From positions 1-16,370 of the forward strand of contig JBBSGC010000033.1 in NCBI GenBank assembly GCA_038254525.1: DNA of 16,370 nucleotides. Reading direction: 5' to 3'. Under the pieces are notes generated by a model. It had not been told where the DNA came from. It saw only the letters and a list, made by a program, of their open reading frames with translations, and searched no databases. Position numbers and translations under genes: made by a program. Within the stretch, counting starts at the first letter, position 1, and each line of letters starts with the position of its first letter. Shown here in pieces: positions 12,870 through 16,370 of the stretch. The DNA comes from JBBSGC01 sp038254525 (GTDB lineage Bacteria; Actinomycetota; Actinomycetes; Propionibacteriales; Nocardioidaceae).

Positions 12870-13462
12870 ACCGCATCCGCCCGCTGGTCCGAGCTACGCA
12901 ACGCGAGCGCCCGGAAGACGTAGTCGATCCCGGTGACCAAAGTGACGACGACCGCGAGAACCATGGTGACGACCGCCACCGGTGTCAGGGAGTCCGGCAG
13001 CGGGGCGATGTAGAGGCCGAGGGCCAGGGTCTGCAGCGCGGTCTTGACCTTGCCGCCGTGACTGGCGGCGATCACCCCGTGCCGTAGGACCACGAAGCGC
13101 AGCGCGGTGACGCCTACCTCGCGCACCATGACCACGACCGTCACCCACCACGGCAGCTCACCGAGCAGGGACAGGCCAACGAACGCCATCCCCATCAACG
13201 CCTTGTCGGCGATCGGGTCCACCAGCTTGCCGAAGTCGGTGACCAGGCCCCGCCGGCGGGCGATGTCGCCGTCGAAGCGGTCGGTCGCCGCGGCCGCGAG
13301 GAACACCGCCAGCGCGGCCACCCGCAGGTGCGCGGAGTCACCGTCCTGGGCCAGCAGGAGCCACCCGAACAGTGGCACGAGCACCAACCGCAGAGTGGTC
13401 AGGGCGTTGGCCACGTTCCAGTTGCTGGGCTGCCGGCTCGTACGGTCGGCCCGGCTGCTCAC
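12866..13462 (-). CDS. pgsA: CDP-diacylglycerol--glycerol-3-phosphate 3-phosphatidyltransferase
   Basis: This is an integral membrane enzyme that makes phosphatidylglycerol phosphate, the committed step to phosphatidylglycerol and cardiolipin. The 198 residues have a basic N-terminus, about six membrane helices and the full CDP-alcohol phosphotransferase motif with every key residue: Asp61, Asp64-Gly65, Ala68-Arg69, Gly78, Asp82, Asp86 (D-x2-DG-x2-AR-x8-G-x3-D-x3-D). Length fits the family. The GTG at 13462 overlaps the rimO stop by 4 bases (GTGA), and its own stop overlaps the cinA start in the same way. Actinobacteria carry several paralogues (for example cardiolipin or phosphatidylinositol-phosphate synthase), but the VANALTTLRLVLVP start and this gene context favour PgsA. 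Confidence 0.93.
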   Translation of the reverse strand: MSSRADRTSRQPSNWNVANALTTLRLVLVPLFGWLLLAQDGDSAHLRVAALAVFLAAAATDRFDGDIARRRGLVTDFGKLVDPIADKALMGMAFVGLSLLGELPWWVTVVVMVREVGVTALRFVVLRHGVIAASHGGKVKTALQTLALGLYIAPLPDSLTPVAVVTMVLAVVVTLVTGIDYVFRALALRSSDQRADAV

Positions 13463-14919
13463 GCGGCAGCCGGTGTGGCGCGGGCCACCAGGTCGACGCC
13501 CAGACTGTCGACGACAACCGCGCGAACCGTGTCGCCGACCCGCGGGGGCGTAGCCAGCCCGGTCACTGTGGTGCTGCCGTCGACCTCCGGCCCCTGGTGC
13601 GCGGCGCGGCCGTGTGCGGTGTCACCGTCCGCCTCCTCGATGAGCACCTCAACCACCTCCCCGTGCCGGGCCTCGGCGCGCTGGGCGGTCAGCTCCTCGG
13701 CGAGCGCGGTGATCTGCTCGACCCGGTCCCGGATCTCCTGGTCGGCCAGCTTGCCGTCGAGGTTGAACGCCTGCGTGCCGTCCTCGTCGGAGTAGCCGAA
13801 GACACCGACGGCGTCCAGGCCGGCGGCGGACAGGAACTCGGCAAGCACCGCGAGGTCGTGCTCCGACTCACCGGGGAAGCCCACAATGACGTTGCTGCGC
13901 ACTCCCGCCCGCGGCGACCGCGCACGGATCGTCGCCAGCAGCGCGAGGAACGACTCGGCGTCACCGAAACGACGCATCCGACGCAGCAACGGCCCAGCGG
14001 CATGCTGGAACGACAGGTCGAAGTAGGGCGCCACCCCCGCGCTGCTGGTGAGCACGTCGACCAGCCCGGGGCGCAGCTCGGCCGGCTGCAGGTAGGACAG
14101 GCGTACCCGGGTGATGCCTTCGACCGCCGCCAGCTCGGGTACCAGCGTCTCGAGCAGCCGCAGGTCGCCCAGGTCCTTGCCGTAGGACGTCGAGTTCTCG
14201 CTGACGCAGAACAGCTCGCGCACCCCGTCGGCGGCGAGCCACCGGGCGTCGGCCAGCACGTCGGCCGGCCGCCTGGAGACGAACGAGCCACGAAAGGACG
14301 GGATCGCGCAGAAGGCACACCGGCGGTCGCAGCCGGATGCCAGCTTGAGCGGGGCAACCGGACCCGAAGCGAGCCGGCGGCGCGCCGGACGCGGGCCTGA
14401 AGCCGGACCGGCCCCGGGCGGCAGGTCTGGCTCGGCCACCCGGTGCCCTGGGATCACGACGTCGGCCGCCGAGCGCTCGAGCGGCGCGATGGGCAGCAGC
14501 CGCCGTCGGTCGGCGGGCGGGCGCGGTGCTGGCGGGGCGCCGGCCAGGACGTCGTGCAGCCGGGCCGCGATGTCGGGGTAGTCGTCGAAGCCGAGCACCG
14601 CATCGGCCTCCGGCAGCTCCTTGGCGAGCACGGCGCCATAGCGCTCCGCGAGGCACCCCACGGCCACGACCGCCTGCGTGCCGCCGTCTCTCAGGTCGGC
14701 CGCAGCCAGCAGCGTGTCGATGGAGTCCTTCTTGGCCTGCTCGACGAAGCCGCAGGTGTTGACCACGACGGTCTGCGCGCCGGCCGGGTCGTCGACGAGC
14801 GAGAAGCCGGCTGCATCCAGCCGGGCGGCCAGCTCCTCGGAGTCGACGTCGTTGCGGGCGCACCCGAGCGTGATCAGGGCGACGCTGCCCGCAGGCCTGG
14901 TCGAGGATGGGTGCGTCAT
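13459..14919 (-). CDS. rimO: Ribosomal protein uS12 methylthiotransferase RimO
   Basis: RimO is a radical-SAM enzyme that adds a methylthio group to the conserved Asp of ribosomal protein S12. The 486 residues show the N-terminal methylthiotransferase domain with cluster cysteines Cys20 (LGCARND), Cys56 (NTCGF) and Cys89 (VGCLAERY), the radical-SAM CDRRCAFC motif (Cys197, 201, 204), and a C-terminal TRAM domain from about residue 415. RimO rather than MiaB is favoured by LGCARNDVDSEE and CAFCAIPSFRG. A Pro/Arg-rich linker of about 65 residues (126-190) between the first two domains is longer than in E. coli RimO and is probably disordered. The ATG at 14919 is chosen from homology; no good ribosome site precedes it, but CATACT lies 9 bases upstream as a possible -10 of a leaderless transcript. 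It is coupled to pgsA through GTGA. Confidence 0.95.
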   Translation of the reverse strand: MTHPSSTRPAGSVALITLGCARNDVDSEELAARLDAAGFSLVDDPAGAQTVVVNTCGFVEQAKKDSIDTLLAAADLRDGGTQAVVAVGCLAERYGAVLAKELPEADAVLGFDDYPDIAARLHDVLAGAPPAPRPPADRRRLLPIAPLERSAADVVIPGHRVAEPDLPPGAGPASGPRPARRRLASGPVAPLKLASGCDRRCAFCAIPSFRGSFVSRRPADVLADARWLAADGVRELFCVSENSTSYGKDLGDLRLLETLVPELAAVEGITRVRLSYLQPAELRPGLVDVLTSSAGVAPYFDLSFQHAAGPLLRRMRRFGDAESFLALLATIRARSPRAGVRSNVIVGFPGESEHDLAVLAEFLSAAGLDAVGVFGYSDEDGTQAFNLDGKLADQEIRDRVEQITALAEELTAQRAEARHGEVVEVLIEEADGDTAHGRAAHQGPEVDGSTTVTGLATPPRVGDTVRAVVVDSLGVDLVARATPAAA

Positions 14920-14975
14920 CGTCGCACCAGTATGACCGACGGCCCTGTTGCGTACGGCGGCCAAAGAGGGGCCGA

Positions 14976-16370
14976 TCAGCCCCGCGGACGCCTGCCGAGC
15001 GTCGTGGTCGAGGGGTGCGCCGGCCTGCCCAGCGATTGTGCGTGATGCCCGTTGACAGACACCCGGATCGCCCCCGCAGCGGAGACGGTGACCTCGGCGG
15101 CACCGGGCACCCGCACTTGGTGCACCTGCCCGGCGCTCAGGTGCCCACGCCAGACGACGGTGCCGTCTCGCTGCCGGACGACAACTGAGCCGTCTGCGGT
15201 TGCCTTGAGCCGCAGGGAGTTGACGACCGGTGTTGACCGGCCCAGTTCGGCGAACCGGCCAGGATCGGCGCTGGGTGGTGCCACCACTTCGTGGGGCGAC
15301 GCGGAGTTGAGCTGCACCGGAGTCTCGGTGGTCGAGTCGGTCACTGCCTTGGCAACGCCCCAGACGATCACCAGCAGCAGCACCACAGCCAACAGCCCCG
15401 ACCACCGGGCGCCGCCGCCCACCGAGCGGATAGCGGAGTGGGAGCCGGTCGCCAGCTCCGCCTCGAAGATGCGGCGCGCGTCGACGGGAGCCGACGCGTA
15501 GAGCTCGTCGTAGTCGTGCAGCGGCTGCGCCGCGTCGATGCCGAGCACGCGGCACAGGGCGCGCAGGTGGCCGCGCGCATAGAAGTCGCCGCCGCAGGGC
15601 GCGAAGTCGTCGACCTCGACCGACTCGATGACGTGCGGCCGGATCCTGGTGCGGTCCGCCAGCGAGTCGACCGACATGCCTAGACGTACGCGGGCTGCGG
15701 CCAGCTGTGGCCCGATGACCGGTGTCTTCGCCGGTGCGATCGGGTACGCGGCGACCGGCGCTGCGCCCACCGCGACGGCTGATGGCGGTTGCGCCTCGGC
15801 CGGCGCCGGGCGCGGTGCTGCCACGGTCTCGAGGACCAGGCCCACCCGGTGACCGGTGCCGCGGAGCTCCCGCACCTCCGGGAGGAGCTGCGGGTCGGTC
15901 TTCAGGGCCGAGGAGCCGGCGGTTGCCGGCGCCTGTCGGCGCACCTGGGCCCGCACCGCTCGGCGGGCCGAGCTCACGACGCTGAGCGGTGCGACCCGGC
16001 GAGGTCCGGTCGTCGGCGGCGGCGCGGCGGGCAAGTCCGTGACCGTGGCGTCCGGTGGCTGCGGCCGCGGCGCCGGGGCAGCTTCGGGTGGCGCGGCGGT
16101 GGCCGGCGGCGAGGCAGTGCTCGACGACGAGACGGTGACCGGCACCGAGCCGCCACTGAGCTGACGCAACGCGGCGGGGAGGTCGTCGCGCGAAACACTC
16201 GCCGAGAACCCGTAGCCGACGGTCCGCGCCGGTCCGTCCACCGGCCGCACGACGAGGGTGCTGTCGGCGAGCAGGTGCCGGCGCGCCGACACCTCGACCG
16301 ATGCGACCCGGTCCCACGGCAGGCCGGTCCAGCTGCGTCCCGAACGCACGCGCACGCCCTGGAGGTCGGC
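14976..16370 (-). CDS. rodZ: RodZ-like HTH / membrane protein with N-terminal extension, 5' end outside the window
   Basis: The visible fragment has about 464 residues and is open to the window edge. From about residue 215 to 290 lies the RodZ helix-turn-helix (GPQLAAARVRLGMSVDSLAD to CRVLGIDAAQPLHDY), which in other bacteria binds MreB. A single membrane helix follows at about 324-343, then an extracytoplasmic beta-rich DUF4115-type domain at about 383-450 (SLRLKATADGSVVVRQ onward). RodZ helps place cell-wall synthesis. Unusually, about 70 residues of a beta-rich, possibly PH-like domain (around LPWDRVASVEV) plus a roughly 135-residue Pro/Ala/Thr/Ser-rich linker precede the HTH, which normally sits at the very N-terminus. 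The true start is not visible. The stop lies 56 bp before rimO. Confidence 0.88.
   Translation of the reverse strand, partial: ADLQGVRVRSGRSWTGLPWDRVASVEVSARRHLLADSTLVVRPVDGPARTVGYGFSASVSRDDLPAALRQLSGGSVPVTVSSSSTASPPATAAPPEAAPAPRPQPPDATVTDLPAAPPPTTGPRRVAPLSVVSSARRAVRAQVRRQAPATAGSSALKTDPQLLPEVRELRGTGHRVGLVLETVAAPRPAPAEAQPPSAVAVGAAPVAAYPIAPAKTPVIGPQLAAARVRLGMSVDSLADRTRIRPHVIESVEVDDFAPCGGDFYARGHLRALCRVLGIDAAQPLHDYDELYASAPVDARRIFEAELATGSHSAIRSVGGGARWSGLLAVVLLLVIVWGVAKAVTDSTTETPVQLNSASPHEVVAPPSADPGRFAELGRSTPVVNSLRLKATADGSVVVRQRDGTVVWRGHLSAGQVHQVRVPGAAEVTVSAAGAIRVSVNGHHAQSLGRPAHPSTTTLGRRPRG

Noticed and set aside
13459..16317. A 952-codon open frame joining rimO to upstream sequence
   Set aside because: Only the part from the ATG at 14919 is RimO; upstream, this frame is antiparallel-free shadow of the rodZ gene, which clearly codes in another frame.

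Overview
The window is very GC-rich, with third codon positions almost always G or C, GTG/TTG starts, and many 1-4 base gene overlaps. The gene set (clgR beside pgsA-cinA, a roughly 1550-residue Lhr helicase, a CopD-CtaG fusion, RodZ with a long Pro/Ala linker) points to a chromosomal segment of a high-GC actinobacterium. I cannot name the genus. No transposase, phage gene, rRNA, tRNA or CRISPR array is visible.

Layout from left to right. (1) 1-412, minus: two tiny hydrophilic unknown proteins joined by a TGATG stop/start overlap; the second runs off the window. (2) 435-600: a tandem repeat of about 73 bp whose units each carry a long imperfect inverted repeat. (3) 627-3282, minus: copC followed by an overlapping copD-ctaG fusion (copper handling and oxidase copper delivery). 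The copC leader holds a hairpin, a duplicated 12-mer and two very short reading frames that both end Cys-Pro-stop. (4) 3377-7130, minus: an ABC-2 exporter operon (ATPase, permease, NodJ-like permease; gaps of 2 and 3 bp), then rsgA 17 bp further on. (5) 7239-11888, plus: lhr, divergent from the exporter. (6) 11935-16370, minus: rodZ (partial), rimO, pgsA, cinA, clgR. The rimO/pgsA and pgsA/cinA junctions are 4-base GTGA overlaps. This is a housekeeping cluster for cell shape, ribosome modification, phospholipid synthesis, NAD salvage and Clp-protease control.

The most interesting signal is regulatory. Upstream of the exporter operon and upstream of clgR there is a sequence that fits the actinobacterial LexA-independent DNA-damage promoter (RecA-NDp/PafBC type, TTGTCRGTG-N8-TANNNT), with exact spacing in both cases. 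These two genes flank lhr, itself a DNA-repair helicase family, so the middle of the window may be a genotoxic-stress neighbourhood: efflux, repair helicase and proteolysis control. Three candidate promoters (small-gene operon, exporter operon, copC leader peptide) put the predicted transcript start on or next to a start codon, suggesting leaderless mRNAs. Short tandem duplications at the copC leader and at both ends of lhr create or double start and stop signals.

The protein family calls are solid. The promoter, leader-peptide and small-gene calls are inference from sequence alone.
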